A stretch of DNA of 64,000 bases from Cryptosporangium aurantiacum (GCF_900143005.1 NZ_FRCS01000011.1:124001-188000); one strand, 5' to 3'; numbered from the stretch's first letter, positions 53,579-62,253 are shown. Translations and numbers: made by a program. Notes: generated by a model not told the origin, from the sequence alone.

Positions 53579-54151
53579 TCATTCCGGGGTCCAGCGTGGG
53601 CTGACTGCGCGCCACTCCCGGTGCCAGGCCCAGGCCCGCTGGCGGTCGAGCGCCAGCTGGGTGAGCCTGCCCAGCACGAACAGCACCACGGCCAGGCACA
53701 ACAGCACGGTCACCGCGATCAGCGACGCGCTCAGCAACGGGCTGCGGTAGGCGGGCGGGGTCCGGAGCGCACCGGCCCGGTCGACCCAGATCGTCACCCG
53801 GCTACCGACGCCGTCCTCCTCGCCCGCCTTCACGACGCCCGCCCGCTGCGTGCCGTCCGGGGCGGTCCAGGTGGCCCGTGCGACGCGTGCGGTCGAGCCG
53901 GTCGGCTCGGTGTCCGGCGTCCGGGGGCGCTCGGCCAGGATGGCCTGGATCCGGAACACGTGCCGGCGCTCCCACTCCTGTGCCCGCTGGTCGGTGCGGT
54001 AGGTCGAATGCGCCGCCCACCCGGCGAGCACCGGCCCGATGCCGACGAACACCCAGATCAGCAACAGCAGCACGGCGCGCTCGACCCGGTCGGAGGTCCG
54101 GCGCAGCGGGTTGGGCTGCCGTCCCAGCCGGCCGGAGAACAGCCCCTTCAC
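53579..54151 (-). CDS. Rv1733c-family membrane protein
   Basis: A 190-residue protein with two membrane helices (AVLLLLIWVFVGIGPVLAGWAA at ~27-48, SLIAVTVLLCLAVVLFVLG at ~150-168) enclosing an extracellular loop that has the family phrase VGSRVTIWVDRAGALRTPP. Homologues include Mycobacterium tuberculosis Rv1733c, a DosR-regulated membrane antigen. GTG 54151 overlaps the stop of the phosphatase gene (GTGA), so it is coupled to it. The frame stays open far upstream, but the extension lies antisense-like within the phosphatase gene and is not coding. Function is unknown. Confidence 0.88.
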   Translation of the reverse strand: MKGLFSGRLGRQPNPLRRTSDRVERAVLLLLIWVFVGIGPVLAGWAAHSTYRTDQRAQEWERRHVFRIQAILAERPRTPDTEPTGSTARVARATWTAPDGTQRAGVVKAGEEDGVGSRVTIWVDRAGALRTPPAYRSPLLSASLIAVTVLLCLAVVLFVLGRLTQLALDRQRAWAWHREWRAVSPRWTPE

Positions 54152-56085
54152 GGCTGACCCGCGGGCGTGCGGCACCCGACGAGTTCGAGCCAGCCGCAGA
54201 GCAGCCGGTGGACGGCGTCGGCGCCGACCAGCTCGTCCGGCACCGGCCAGTCGCGTGGATGGATCAGCACCGGCCGGCTCTGCCAGCCGCCGAGGCCGCC
54301 GTGGCAGCCGATCAGCTCCTCGAACGCCGCGACCTCCTGGGTCTCCGGGTTCCAGCTGCTGTTCACGAGCAGATCGCCGACGTCCGCGAGCGTGTCGTGC
54401 CTGCGCAGGTCGTCCGCGGCGCGGGCACCGAAGCCGGCCAGCGGGTCGACGCCGTCCACGTGGTCGTCGGCCAGCCGTCTGCTGCCCGCGCGGCCCCGCA
54501 CGACCGGTCCGCACTCGCCGGAGCGCACCATCACCCACCCCACCCCCGGGTGCTCGATCAGGCCGGGCAGCAGCCGCGGGTACCGGGCGTCGATCTCCTC
54601 CGCGGTCAGCCGCCCGGGTAACCGCGCCAGGTACACCAGCGCGAGGTTGCCGGAGGCTGCGACGACCACCTCCGGGCGGCCGGAGGTGGTCGGTGTGTCC
54701 TGCTCCGCCTGCCCGCGGAACACCTCCGCGCGGAGCAGGTCGGTGCGGCCCTGCTGCTCGTCGTCCCCGGCGGACAGCACGGTCTCCCCGGCCGTCAGGC
54801 TCCGCACCAGCTCCTCCAGCCCCACGCCGTACCGCTGGGCGAACGTCGCGCCCTGGCTCTGGCCGTGATCGGACAGCACGACGAAGTAGTACGGACGCGG
54901 CGCTGCCGCCGCGACCTGCTCGAGCGTCGCGAGGACGCCGTCCAGCCCCTCGAGCGACGCCATCGCCTCCGGCCGGGCCGGACCGGCGTGGTGGGCGATC
55001 TCGTCGTAGTCGACGAAGTCGCAGAAGACCGACGGCGCGCCGCGCATCATCTGCTCGGCGACGACCGTGAGGTTCAGCTGGCGCAGCAGCACGTTCGTCG
55101 CGCCGCGGAGCAGGACGTAGGACCAGCTGCGGCCCAGCCGCGGCCGCACGTCGCGCAGCCGCCGCCGGCGGGCCTGGTAGAGCTCCTTGACGATCTCGCC
55201 GACCGTGAGCACGACCGAGCGGGTCAACCCGAACGGGTCGAGCAGGTAGGCGCTGACGTACCGGGCAGGGCCGCCCGCCCGGCGTCGGGCCGACACCGTG
55301 CTCATCGTCAGCAGCGAGGTGGCCGCATCGCCCGAGAACACGTTGCTCACGCTGACGCCGCCGTCGGCGAGCAGCCCGCGTCCGGTGGAGAAGCGGGCCT
55401 CGATCAGCGCGCTGTCCTTGGGCCGGTTGGTCACCAGTAGCCGTCCGGTGCTCTTCTCGTACCAGCGGAACGCGGGGACATGCCCGGCGGCGCCGTGCAG
55501 GAGGCCGGCCTGGCTGGCGGGTGTGGTCGCCGGGAGCTCGGCGTGCCACTCGGTCAGCGTGTGGCTGCCGTCGGCCAGCCAGCGGCCGAGCGTCGGCAGG
55601 TTCCCGGCGTCGATCGCCCACCGGGCCAGCGGCGCGGACAGCCCGTCGATCTGGATCAGAACCACGCCGGGCACGTCGGTGCGCGGCACCGCGCGGCGGA
55701 ACCGCCGGTTGACCCGGAGCAGGTGCTGGGTCACCGCACCGGGCTGTCCGGCGGTCACCACCCACAGACCGACGCTCATCAGCACCGCACCGAGCCAGGC
55801 CGCCCAGAACGCGGTCCAGAAGCCGTCCACCCGGAGGCCGGGGGTCAGCGCCAGCACGGCGTACACCAGGACGGCCTGGGCGACCAGCCACCCGGCGACC
55901 ACACCGATCCAGCCGATCGCGGACAGCAGCCGGACCAGCGCGGGCCGCAGCGCCGCCCCGGCCAGACCGAGCAGGACCGCGGCGAGGAGGACGGCAGCGG
56001 GGCGATCCGCGGTGATCCCCGGCAGCACCGCCACGGTGATCCCGAGGACGGCGGTGACGAGACCGACGGTGACCAGGGGAGACAT
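54148..56085 (-). CDS. Membrane alkaline-phosphatase-superfamily phosphodiesterase
   Basis: A 645-residue protein with four N-terminal helices (residues ~1-115, holin-like) and a large nucleotide-pyrophosphatase/phosphodiesterase-type domain. Metal and nucleophile elements are VVLIQIDGLSAPLARW (Asp), LPATTPASQAG (Thr nucleophile region), CDFVDYDEIAHHAGP (Asp-His), VVLSDHGQSQGATF (Asp-His) and ELIGCHGGLGGW (His). These match the alkaline-phosphatase core. The N-terminal domain probably anchors it in the membrane. ATG 56085 is the start. The frame upstream to 57795 is not family-like. Coupled with the Rv1733c-family gene. Substrate is unknown. Confidence 0.9.
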   Translation of the reverse strand: MSPLVTVGLVTAVLGITVAVLPGITADRPAAVLLAAVLLGLAGAALRPALVRLLSAIGWIGVVAGWLVAQAVLVYAVLALTPGLRVDGFWTAFWAAWLGAVLMSVGLWVVTAGQPGAVTQHLLRVNRRFRRAVPRTDVPGVVLIQIDGLSAPLARWAIDAGNLPTLGRWLADGSHTLTEWHAELPATTPASQAGLLHGAAGHVPAFRWYEKSTGRLLVTNRPKDSALIEARFSTGRGLLADGGVSVSNVFSGDAATSLLTMSTVSARRRAGGPARYVSAYLLDPFGLTRSVVLTVGEIVKELYQARRRRLRDVRPRLGRSWSYVLLRGATNVLLRQLNLTVVAEQMMRGAPSVFCDFVDYDEIAHHAGPARPEAMASLEGLDGVLATLEQVAAAAPRPYYFVVLSDHGQSQGATFAQRYGVGLEELVRSLTAGETVLSAGDDEQQGRTDLLRAEVFRGQAEQDTPTTSGRPEVVVAASGNLALVYLARLPGRLTAEEIDARYPRLLPGLIEHPGVGWVMVRSGECGPVVRGRAGSRRLADDHVDGVDPLAGFGARAADDLRRHDTLADVGDLLVNSSWNPETQEVAAFEELIGCHGGLGGWQSRPVLIHPRDWPVPDELVGADAVHRLLCGWLELVGCRTPAGQP

Positions 56086-56119
56086 GCCGCCAGTCTGTCT
56101 ACGGGCGCAGCCGCGGACG

Positions 56120-56136
56120 CCATCCGCGCGGGGTGA
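56120..56136. promoter_or_regulatory. Island palindrome 10a (two mismatches)
   Basis: CCATCC-GCGCG-GGGTGA, 35 bases upstream of the phosphatase start (minus strand). Right half exact. Confidence 0.6.
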
Positions 56137-56144
56137 CGCGGCGC

Positions 56145-56161
56145 TCACCCGGTCCGGATGG
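56145..56161. promoter_or_regulatory. Island palindrome 10b (two mismatches)
   Basis: TCACCC-GGTCC-GGATGG, 36 bases upstream of the YihY GTG start. Left half exact. Its start is 25 bases from that of 10a, in the divergent promoter. Confidence 0.6.
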
Positions 56162-56196
56162 GGCGCTGTGCCGACCCCCGCCCCGACGATGACCGG

Positions 56197-57579
56197 GTGA
56201 CCAGGCCGTCCGGACCGGAGCCACCGCACTCCGGCAGCGAAGGGCTGAGCCTCGCGGGTGTGCTCGCCGCGCTCCCGCGCCGGCTGCAGCCGCGCGCTGC
56301 GCTGCTGCTCGGCAACCGCATCGGCCGCCTGCTGCTGGACACCGCGACCGCGCTGGTGCGGGCGCAGGTCTTCGACCGGGCGATGACGATCGCCGCGCAG
56401 GCGTTCACGTCGATCTTCCCGCTGCTGATCATGGCGGCGACGCTCGCGGGCGCACAGAAGCGCGCCCAGTTCGGCGAGGCGCTGGGGCTGCCGGAGACCA
56501 GCGTCCGGCTGCTGCGAGAGGCCTTGCGTGGCAGCGGGAGCAGCACGTTCGGCGTGGTGGGGAGCCTGATCGTCCTGCTGTCGGCGACCGGTCTGACCCG
56601 GGCGCTGGTGCGGGCCTACCGTGCGGTGTGGTCGGTGCGGACGGGCATCACCGGCCCGGCGGCGACCGGCCGGCAGCTCGGCACCGTCGTGGTGCTGGTC
56701 TTCTTCGTGGTCGGTGCCCGGTTCGTGGACCGGCTCACCACGCTGCTGCCCGCGCCGCACGCCGCCGGGGCGGTCGCGACCGCGCTGGTGGACGGCGCGT
56801 TTGCGATCCTGCTGCCGCGCCTGCTGCTCGGCTCGGCGGCGCCGCGGACCCGCGTGCTGGTCAGCGGCTGCGTATTCGGGCTGATGATGATCGGCGTGCG
56901 GGCGGCCGGCGCGGTCTGGTTGCCGCGGGCGCTGGAGCACAGCGCCGAGCGCTACGGGGTGATCGGCATCGCGTTCGCCTACATCAGCTGGCTCTACGTG
57001 CTCTCGTTCTGCCTGCTGCTCTCCGCCGTGCTGGGGGCCGTCCTCACCGACGCGGATTTCGTCCCCCGCGGATGGCGTCCGCGCATCCCGGTTCGCGCAC
57101 GATCGGCGGGGCCCCGACATCGCTCTGCGGAGGAGAGAAGCATGACCGATACCGAGTACCGAGCCGCCGGCTACGACCGGCCGCCCGGAGCACCCGCACC
57201 GTCCGGGTGGGTCGGCGTAGTGTCGTTCGCCGGGATCATGCTGCTGCTCATCGGCGGCTTCCAGCTCTTCGAAGGCATCGTCGCGCTGGTCAAGGACGAC
57301 TACTACCTGGTCACCGACAGCGGCCTGATGCTCCCGGTCGACCTCACGGTCTGGGGCTGGATCCACATCCTGGTCGGAGCGATCGCGATCGCGGTCGGCA
57401 TCGGCGTCCTTTACGGAAAGACCTGGGCGCGGATCCTCGGCGTCGGGCTGGCCGTGATCAACGCCATCACGCACCTGCTGTTCGCCCCCGCCCAGCCGAT
57501 CTGGGCGATCATCGCCGTCGTCCTCGACGTGCTGATCATCTACGCGCTCGTCGTCCACGGCCGTGAGGTCCGGTACTGA
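56197..57579 (+). CDS. YihY/BrkB-family membrane protein reading in frame into a DUF7144 protein
   Basis: The first ~300 residues form a YihY/virulence-factor-BrkB membrane protein with five or six helices (FDRAMTIAAQAFTSIFPLLIMAATLAG, GVIGIAFAYISWLYVLSFCLLLSAVLGA). There is no stop after this part: the frame continues through TDADFVPRGWRPRIPV and a short basic linker straight into a complete DUF7144 protein. The total is 460 residues. An internal ATG (57142) with its own GGAGGAGAG site marks the DUF7144 start, so the product may be both a fusion and a separate small protein. GTG 56197 is chosen. An ATG at 56158 lies inside the palindrome. Function of YihY proteins is poorly known. Confidence 0.8.
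   Translation: MTRPSGPEPPHSGSEGLSLAGVLAALPRRLQPRAALLLGNRIGRLLLDTATALVRAQVFDRAMTIAAQAFTSIFPLLIMAATLAGAQKRAQFGEALGLPETSVRLLREALRGSGSSTFGVVGSLIVLLSATGLTRALVRAYRAVWSVRTGITGPAATGRQLGTVVVLVFFVVGARFVDRLTTLLPAPHAAGAVATALVDGAFAILLPRLLLGSAAPRTRVLVSGCVFGLMMIGVRAAGAVWLPRALEHSAERYGVIGIAFAYISWLYVLSFCLLLSAVLGAVLTDADFVPRGWRPRIPVRARSAGPRHRSAEERSMTDTEYRAAGYDRPPGAPAPSGWVGVVSFAGIMLLLIGGFQLFEGIVALVKDDYYLVTDSGLMLPVDLTVWGWIHILVGAIAIAVGIGVLYGKTWARILGVGLAVINAITHLLFAPAQPIWAIIAVVLDVLIIYALVVHGREVRY
57142..57579 (+). CDS. DUF7144-family membrane protein (copy 2), internal start
   Basis: A 145-residue four-helix protein parallel to the gene at 40075: SGWVGVVSFAGIMLLLIGGFQLFEGI, LTVWGWIHILVGAIAIAVGIGVLYGKTWARI in parts, and IYALVVHGREV at the end. 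The ATG is preceded by GGAGGAGAGAAG, a strong ribosome site, and lies in the same frame as the YihY part upstream with no stop between. I read it as a separately translated protein that can also be reached by readthrough. Its end overlaps the AI-2E-family gene by 17 bases. Confidence 0.82.
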   Translation: MTDTEYRAAGYDRPPGAPAPSGWVGVVSFAGIMLLLIGGFQLFEGIVALVKDDYYLVTDSGLMLPVDLTVWGWIHILVGAIAIAVGIGVLYGKTWARILGVGLAVINAITHLLFAPAQPIWAIIAVVLDVLIIYALVVHGREVRY

Positions 57580-58744
57580 CCGGCGGGCCGAACCGGGTGC
57601 GGGGCCCGCGCTACCGCGTGGGGTGATCGTCCTGCTCGGAGCGGCCTGCGCGGTCGTCGTCGTCGCGGGCCTGCGTGGCCTCGCGTCGATCGCCGGGCCG
57701 GTGTTCCTCGCGCTGATGCTCGCGGTGACCGCGAGCCCGCTCACCGGCTGGCTCCGTCGCCGCGGCGTTCCGGTCTGGCTGGCGCTGGCGACCACGGTCG
57801 CGGTCGTCTACGCGGTGCTGACCGCGCTCGGCGGCGCGCTGGTCGTCTCGGTGGCGCGGCTGATCGACCTGATGCCGGAGTACCAGGCCCAGTTCGCCGA
57901 CCTGCGCGCCGACCTGCTGCGGCAGCTCGAAGGTCTGGGGATCAGCGACGAGCAGCTCCGGACCGCGTTGGAGAGCGTGGACGCGGGCTCCGCCGTCCGG
58001 CTGATCGAGGGTCTCGTCGGCAGCATCGCGGGTGTGCTGTCGAACGCGGTATTCCTGCTCGCGGTGCTGTTCTTCATGTGTCTGGAGACCGCGACGTTCC
58101 CGGCCCGGCTCGGTTCGGTGGCCACGGACCGGCCGGAGGTCGTCGGCGCGCTGCGGAACTTCGCCCAGGGCACCCGCCGCTACCTGCTGGTCTCGACGAT
58201 CTTCGGGCTGATCGTGGCGGTGCTCGACACCTCGCTGCTCTGGGCGCTGGGCGTGCCGCTCCCGGTGCTCTGGGGGCTGCTGTCGTTCATCACGAACTAC
58301 ATCCCGAACATCGGGTTCGTGATCGGGCTGATCCCGCCGGCGCTGCTGGGGCTGCTCCAGGGCGGCGTCGACCTCATGCTGACCGTGATCGTGCTGTACT
58401 GCGTGGTCAACTTCGTCATCCAGTCGGTCATCCAGCCGAAGATCGTCGGCGACGCGGTCGGCCTGTCCGCGACCGTCTCGTTCCTCTCGCTGGTGTTCTG
58501 GGCCTGGGTGCTGGGCGGGTTGGGCGCGTTGCTCGCGATCCCGCTGACGCTGCTGGCCAAGGGGTTGCTGGTGGACCTCGATCCGAACTCCCGCTGGATC
58601 GGCACGCTGCTGTCCGGCGGGTCGTCGCGACTCTCCCGAGACGAGGACTCCAGCGAACCCGATGAACCAGACGAACCGGGCGAACCCGAGTCCGATCTCG
58701 TTCCCCCCGGGGGAGGCGAAACGCAGCAGGCGCCCGCAGGCTGA
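57563..58744 (+). CDS. AI-2E-family transporter
   Basis: A 393-residue membrane protein of the AI-2E (TqsA/YdiK) transporter family with about eight helices: VILLGAACAVVVVAGLRGLA-like start, FLALMLAVTASPL, LSFITNYIPNIGFVIGLIPP and VIQSVIQPKIVGDAVGLSATVSF, the last being the family signature. The C-terminus has an acidic Glu-Pro-Asp repeat (EPDEPDEPGEPESD). GTG 57563 overlaps the DUF7144 gene by 17 bases, so they are cotranscribed. Members export small molecules, though the substrate here is unknown. Confidence 0.9.
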   Translation: MRSGTDRRAEPGAGPALPRGVIVLLGAACAVVVVAGLRGLASIAGPVFLALMLAVTASPLTGWLRRRGVPVWLALATTVAVVYAVLTALGGALVVSVARLIDLMPEYQAQFADLRADLLRQLEGLGISDEQLRTALESVDAGSAVRLIEGLVGSIAGVLSNAVFLLAVLFFMCLETATFPARLGSVATDRPEVVGALRNFAQGTRRYLLVSTIFGLIVAVLDTSLLWALGVPLPVLWGLLSFITNYIPNIGFVIGLIPPALLGLLQGGVDLMLTVIVLYCVVNFVIQSVIQPKIVGDAVGLSATVSFLSLVFWAWVLGGLGALLAIPLTLLAKGLLVDLDPNSRWIGTLLSGGSSRLSRDEDSSEPDEPDEPGEPESDLVPPGGGETQQAPAG

Positions 58745-58787
58745 CGGACGACCGCAACATCGTCTCGACGCGCTGGGAGTTCCGGCC

Positions 58788-59282
58788 ATGACCACGTTCA
58801 CCGTGTGGAAGTTCGACGACCCCAAGGGTGCCGAGCAGATCGAGCGGGTCGTCCAGGGCGCTGCCCTGGACGGGCTGGTGACGGTGGTCGACCACGCGGT
58901 GGTCAGCTGGCCGTACGGCGCCGCGCGGCCGGAGACCCACCACAAGCACGACAGCTCCCGGCACGCCGCGGGCTGGGGTGCGTTATGGGGCCTGCTGATC
59001 GGCACGCTGTTCCTGGTGCCGCTGGTCGGCGGCGCGGTGGGCGCCGCGATCGGCGCGATCAGCAAGGCGACCGAGGGCACCGGCATCACCCGGGACGACC
59101 TGGAACGGATCCGGACGCAGATCACCGAGGGAAGCTCGGCGTTGTTCCTGGTCACCGACGAAGCCAACCTCGACAGGCTCGGCGAACGCTTCCACGGCAT
59201 GCACAGCACGCTGGTGGCCACGAACCTCACCGAGGGCGAGCGCGAGATCCTGCTGGAGACGTTCGGCGACCACCGGCCGTGA
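58788..59282 (+). CDS. DUF1269 membrane-associated protein (copy 2)
   Basis: A 164-residue protein with the DUF1269 layout: N-terminal TTFTVWKFDDPKGAEQIERVV, a Gly-rich hydrophobic hairpin (WGALWGLLIGTLFLVPLVGG then AVGAAIGAIS), and ITEGSSALFLVTDEANLDRL. It is a divergent relative of the 48496 protein. ATG 58788 is chosen. GGAGTTCC is a modest upstream ribosome site. It follows the AI-2E gene by 43 bases and precedes the DUF6325-like gene, which has an exact palindrome in front. Function is unknown. Confidence 0.9.
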   Translation: MTTFTVWKFDDPKGAEQIERVVQGAALDGLVTVVDHAVVSWPYGAARPETHHKHDSSRHAAGWGALWGLLIGTLFLVPLVGGAVGAAIGAISKATEGTGITRDDLERIRTQITEGSSALFLVTDEANLDRLGERFHGMHSTLVATNLTEGEREILLETFGDHRP

Positions 59283-59293
59283 CCGAGAGTGCC

Positions 59294-59310
59294 TCACCCA
59301 TAACGGGTGA
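59294..59310. promoter_or_regulatory. Island palindrome 11 (exact)
   Basis: CTCACCC-ATAAC-GGGTGAG extends to 7-base arms around the 17-bp core. It lies 35 bases upstream of the DUF6325-like gene at 59346. Confidence 0.85.
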
Positions 59311-59345
59311 GGAACATTTTTCCACGGAGGGCCAGACTGGGTGCC

Positions 59346-59756
59346 ATGGTTTTGGGCCCGCTGGAACTCATGGTGTTGACCTTCCCGGCGGACCGGCTCG
59401 ACGAGGGCGTCCGGGCGGCGCTGGACCCTCTCGCGGGGGGTAGCGGGATGCGGATTGCCGACGCGGTCGCGGTCTGCGAGGACCCGGTCAGCGGCACGCG
59501 CTCCGTCGAGTTGCGCGACCTGCCGGGCCTCGCAGGCGACCTGACCGGCCTGGCCACCGGCCTGATCGCCGAGGCCGATCTGCGCCAGGTATCGACGCTG
59601 GTCGACGCGCGCACCGTGGCGCTGGTGGTGCTGCTCGAACACGGCTGGATCCACGAACTGTCCGATTCGGTCGCCGCGGCCCACGGCCGGATCCACGGCT
59701 TGACCCACATCTCCGGCCTCCCCGGTCGCGTCCGCCAACTCGCGGCCGCGCACTAG
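59346..59756 (+). CDS. DUF6325-like small protein
   Basis: A 136-residue cytoplasmic protein: GPLELMVLTFPADRLDEGV at the start, strand VCEDPVSGTRSVELRDL, then TVALVVLLEHGWIHELSDSVAAAHGRI at the end, matching the pattern of the 37055 protein. It may be a stress-related alpha/beta protein. ATG 59346 follows GCCAGACTGGGT with no strong ribosome site. It sits between DUF1269 copy 2 and a 514-residue membrane protein. A copy of the exact palindrome is close upstream, so it is a good regulon member. Function is unknown. Confidence 0.82.
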   Translation: MVLGPLELMVLTFPADRLDEGVRAALDPLAGGSGMRIADAVAVCEDPVSGTRSVELRDLPGLAGDLTGLATGLIAEADLRQVSTLVDARTVALVVLLEHGWIHELSDSVAAAHGRIHGLTHISGLPGRVRQLAAAH

Positions 59757-59779
59757 GTCTCCCCCGCCTCCCGGTGGGA

Positions 59780-59808
59780 GGGGTGGTACACAATGCCCGT
59801 ACCACCCC
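59780..59808. promoter_or_regulatory. 10-bp inverted repeat ahead of the 59824 gene
   Basis: GGGGTGGTAC (59780-59789) and GTACCACCCC (59799-59808) are perfect complements with a 9-base loop, between the DUF6325-like gene and the 514-residue gene. An overlapping smaller hairpin CCTCCC/GGGAGG precedes it (59767-59781). It may be a terminator or a specific operator. Confidence 0.6.
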
Positions 59809-59823
59809 GTTGTAGGAGGCTCC

Positions 59824-61368
59824 GTGCGCCGGTTGCGCCGTCTGCTGCCCAGCCTCGTGCCGATCCTGGTGATCGCCGGTCTTCTCGGGCTGTTCTACCT
59901 GTTCGCACCGCACTACTCGACCGTGCTCTGGTGGGAGTTCCGCGAGGCGCTGTTCTGGATCGTGCCGATCGCCGGGCTGCTCCTGCTCTGGGTGATCCTC
60001 GCGGGGGCCACCGCCGCGGTGAGCGACCGGCGCTCGTACGGATCCGGGTTCTCCGAGGTCGCGGTCGGCGGTCTCTCGGTGCTCGTCGGTGGCGCCGCGC
60101 TGGTCGCGGTGATCTGGTGGCTGGTCTCGACGCACGGCTACGAGAAGGCGCGCGCCTACTTCACCGCGTCGGCGAAAGTCACCACCGACGCGACGCCCGC
60201 CTTCGGCCAGCGCGCACCGTTCCCGGTCGCCGAGGCCCAAGCCCGGCCCAACCTCGGTGACGTCTCCGGGGACGTCGTCGACACCACGTACCTCCCGCAG
60301 CGCGGATCGTTCGCCAGCCTGGTGAAGCGGCGCGGCTGGGCGTCCTCGGGGTACGAGGTGACGCTCGACCAGGAGGTTCCGCTCGCCGGCGGCCGGGGCG
60401 ACGGTACGACCTGCACGTTCGACCGCCAGAACGCGGCCCGCCGCGACGGCGGGTGGTGGCATCACAACCTGGCCAGGGCGCTTCACAACGAGCGGCGGCA
60501 CGTCCGGTACGACTCCGGTGACCTGTACTCGTACTGCGACGGTGACCGGCCGGTCGTCGTCATCCCGCTGAAGAAGCAGATCGGCTGGATGGTGGTCAGC
60601 GAGCGGCCGGCCGGGATCGCGCTCTACGACGGACGCACCGGCGAGATCGAATTCCGCGACACGGCCGACGGACTGCCCGGCCCGGCGTACCCGCTCTCGC
60701 TCGCCGCGAAGCAGCGCGACGCACTGCAGGCGTCCGGCGGCTATTGGGACTACCGCGGTGGCCGCTCGGGCTGGGTGGCCAGCGAGGACGACACGAACAG
60801 CGGCAACAACACCGAGTTCGTGCTGCCGACGACCGCCGCGGGCAACCGTCCGAGCTACGTCACGATGCTCACCGGACGGGGTGACGCCACCGCGATCTCG
60901 GCGCTGGCGGTCGTCGACGGACGCGTGCGCAGCGGCGAACTCGCGACGATCGTCGTCCACCGCACCAAACCCGGCTGGGTCTCGCCGGACGCGGTCTCGT
61001 CCCGGATCAAGGCCGACTACCAGGACCTGCCGAACTGGCAGAACCAGAAGATCATGGAGATCGCACCGATCAGCAGCTCCCGCTGGGTCGCGACGATCGG
61101 CAACGGCCAGAACGTCCTCTACCGGGTCCAGGGCAGCGGTGACCTGCGCGGGGAGAACCCGACCTGCCTGGTCCGCGCGGACGGCTCGACGATCCGCTGC
61201 GGCACGCTCGCCGACCAGGACGGACGCGGCGTGGGTACCGAGTACGGCTCCGGCTCTCCGCCGGGCACACCGTCAGACCTCTCCAAGCTCACCGATCAGG
61301 AACTGGCCGACCTTCAACGCAAAGTGGCCGACGAGGTGGCGAAACGGCTGGAGAAGGGCACCGACTAG
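59824..61368 (+). CDS. Large membrane protein of unknown function
   Basis: A 514-residue protein with three N-terminal helices (LVPILVIAGLLGLFYLFAP, LFWIVPIAGLLLLWVILAG, VGGLSVLVGGAALVAVIWWLV) and a ~400-residue soluble part probably outside. That part has paired Cys (TTCTFDR, YCDG, PTCLVRADGSTIRCG) and a Gln/Lys-rich C-terminal helix (ELADLQRKVADEVAKRLEKG). TAGGAGGC precedes GTG 59824. Its stop shares CTAG with the convergent amidotransferase. I know of no function. The layout suggests a surface protein with a membrane anchor. Confidence 0.85.
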   Translation: MRRLRRLLPSLVPILVIAGLLGLFYLFAPHYSTVLWWEFREALFWIVPIAGLLLLWVILAGATAAVSDRRSYGSGFSEVAVGGLSVLVGGAALVAVIWWLVSTHGYEKARAYFTASAKVTTDATPAFGQRAPFPVAEAQARPNLGDVSGDVVDTTYLPQRGSFASLVKRRGWASSGYEVTLDQEVPLAGGRGDGTTCTFDRQNAARRDGGWWHHNLARALHNERRHVRYDSGDLYSYCDGDRPVVVIPLKKQIGWMVVSERPAGIALYDGRTGEIEFRDTADGLPGPAYPLSLAAKQRDALQASGGYWDYRGGRSGWVASEDDTNSGNNTEFVLPTTAAGNRPSYVTMLTGRGDATAISALAVVDGRVRSGELATIVVHRTKPGWVSPDAVSSRIKADYQDLPNWQNQKIMEIAPISSSRWVATIGNGQNVLYRVQGSGDLRGENPTCLVRADGSTIRCGTLADQDGRGVGTEYGSGSPPGTPSDLSKLTDQELADLQRKVADEVAKRLEKGTD

Positions 61369-62198
61369 GGGCTCGACGGCTGGAACGGGTGGATGTGGTT
61401 CTCGCCACCGCGGACCAGCGCCCACGAGGCTTCCGGCACCTCGGTCCACGCGCCGGGCAGGTCCCGCAGCGGCTCGGAGACGACGAACCGCGTGTCGGGC
61501 CCCAGCTGGTCGAGAACCTCCAGGTCCGGGTAGAGCCGGCGGACCTGCTCGGCGTCGTTCGAGTAGTACAGCGAGCTCGTGGCTTTCTCGCTGGAGTAGC
61601 GGAAGACCCACATCGTCTCGCCGTCGGTCGTGGCGACGGTCATGTGGACCGGATACTCGACACCGTGGCGCCGGCCGACGTCTTCGACGAGGCCGACCGC
61701 CCGGGCGACCGCGGTGGGCGGATCCTCGGTCAGCCCGAACGTGAGGGCCAGGTAGAACAGCGTCTCGGTGTCGGTCGACCCGATGATCTCCGGGTACAGC
61801 GCGGGGTCGACCGCCATCCGGAGGTCACGTTTGACGACCTCGAAGTTCGCGAGCGATCCGTTGTGCATCCACAGCCACCGTCCGTGCCGGAACGGGTGGC
61901 AGTTGCTGCGTTCGATCGGTGTTCCGGTCGACGCGCGGACGTGCGCGAACAGCAGTGGCGTCCGGATGTTCGACGCGATCTCCCGGAGGTTCTCGTCGTT
62001 CCACGCCGGATGAGCGCTCTTGTACAACGCGGGCGTCTCGTCCGCCCCGGTGCCGTACCAGCCGATCCCGAACCCGTCCCCGTTGGTCACGTGTCCGAGG
62101 TTGGCGCGCAAGCTCTGGACGATGATCGAGTGCTCCGGGCGGAACAACAGGTCGTTCGCGATTACCGGGCTACCCGTGTAGGCCATCCACCTGCACAT
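61365..62198 (-). CDS. Class II glutamine amidotransferase (EgtC-like)
   Basis: A 277-residue Ntn-type amidotransferase. The N-terminus MCRWMAYTGSPV puts a Cys at position 2, the nucleophile once Met is removed. Conserved elements are RPEHSIIVQSLRA, GDGFGIGWYG, FAHVRASTG, CHPFRHGRWLWMHNGSLANF and IIGSTDTETLFYL. This resembles EgtC, the gamma-glutamyl amidohydrolase of ergothioneine synthesis, but no egt genes are nearby, so another substrate is possible. ATG 62198 is required for the Cys2 nucleophile. A perfect palindrome TCATCC-N5-GGATGA is 55 bases upstream. Confidence 0.92.
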   Translation of the reverse strand: MCRWMAYTGSPVIANDLLFRPEHSIIVQSLRANLGHVTNGDGFGIGWYGTGADETPALYKSAHPAWNDENLREIASNIRTPLLFAHVRASTGTPIERSNCHPFRHGRWLWMHNGSLANFEVVKRDLRMAVDPALYPEIIGSTDTETLFYLALTFGLTEDPPTAVARAVGLVEDVGRRHGVEYPVHMTVATTDGETMWVFRYSSEKATSSLYYSNDAEQVRRLYPDLEVLDQLGPDTRFVVSEPLRDLPGAWTEVPEASWALVRGGENHIHPFQPSSP

Positions 62199-62253
62199 CG
62201 CCACCACGTCCTCTCGTCGCCGCCCAACCAACCACGCACCGCTCGCGCGGTCG

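Noticed and set aside
54152-55891. Upstream extension of the Rv1733c-family frame
   Set aside because: Same-strand shadow inside the phosphatase gene; the overlap start GTG 54151 is better.
56086-57795. Upstream extension of the phosphatase frame
   Set aside because: Antisense to YihY and DUF7144 genes and without family similarity.
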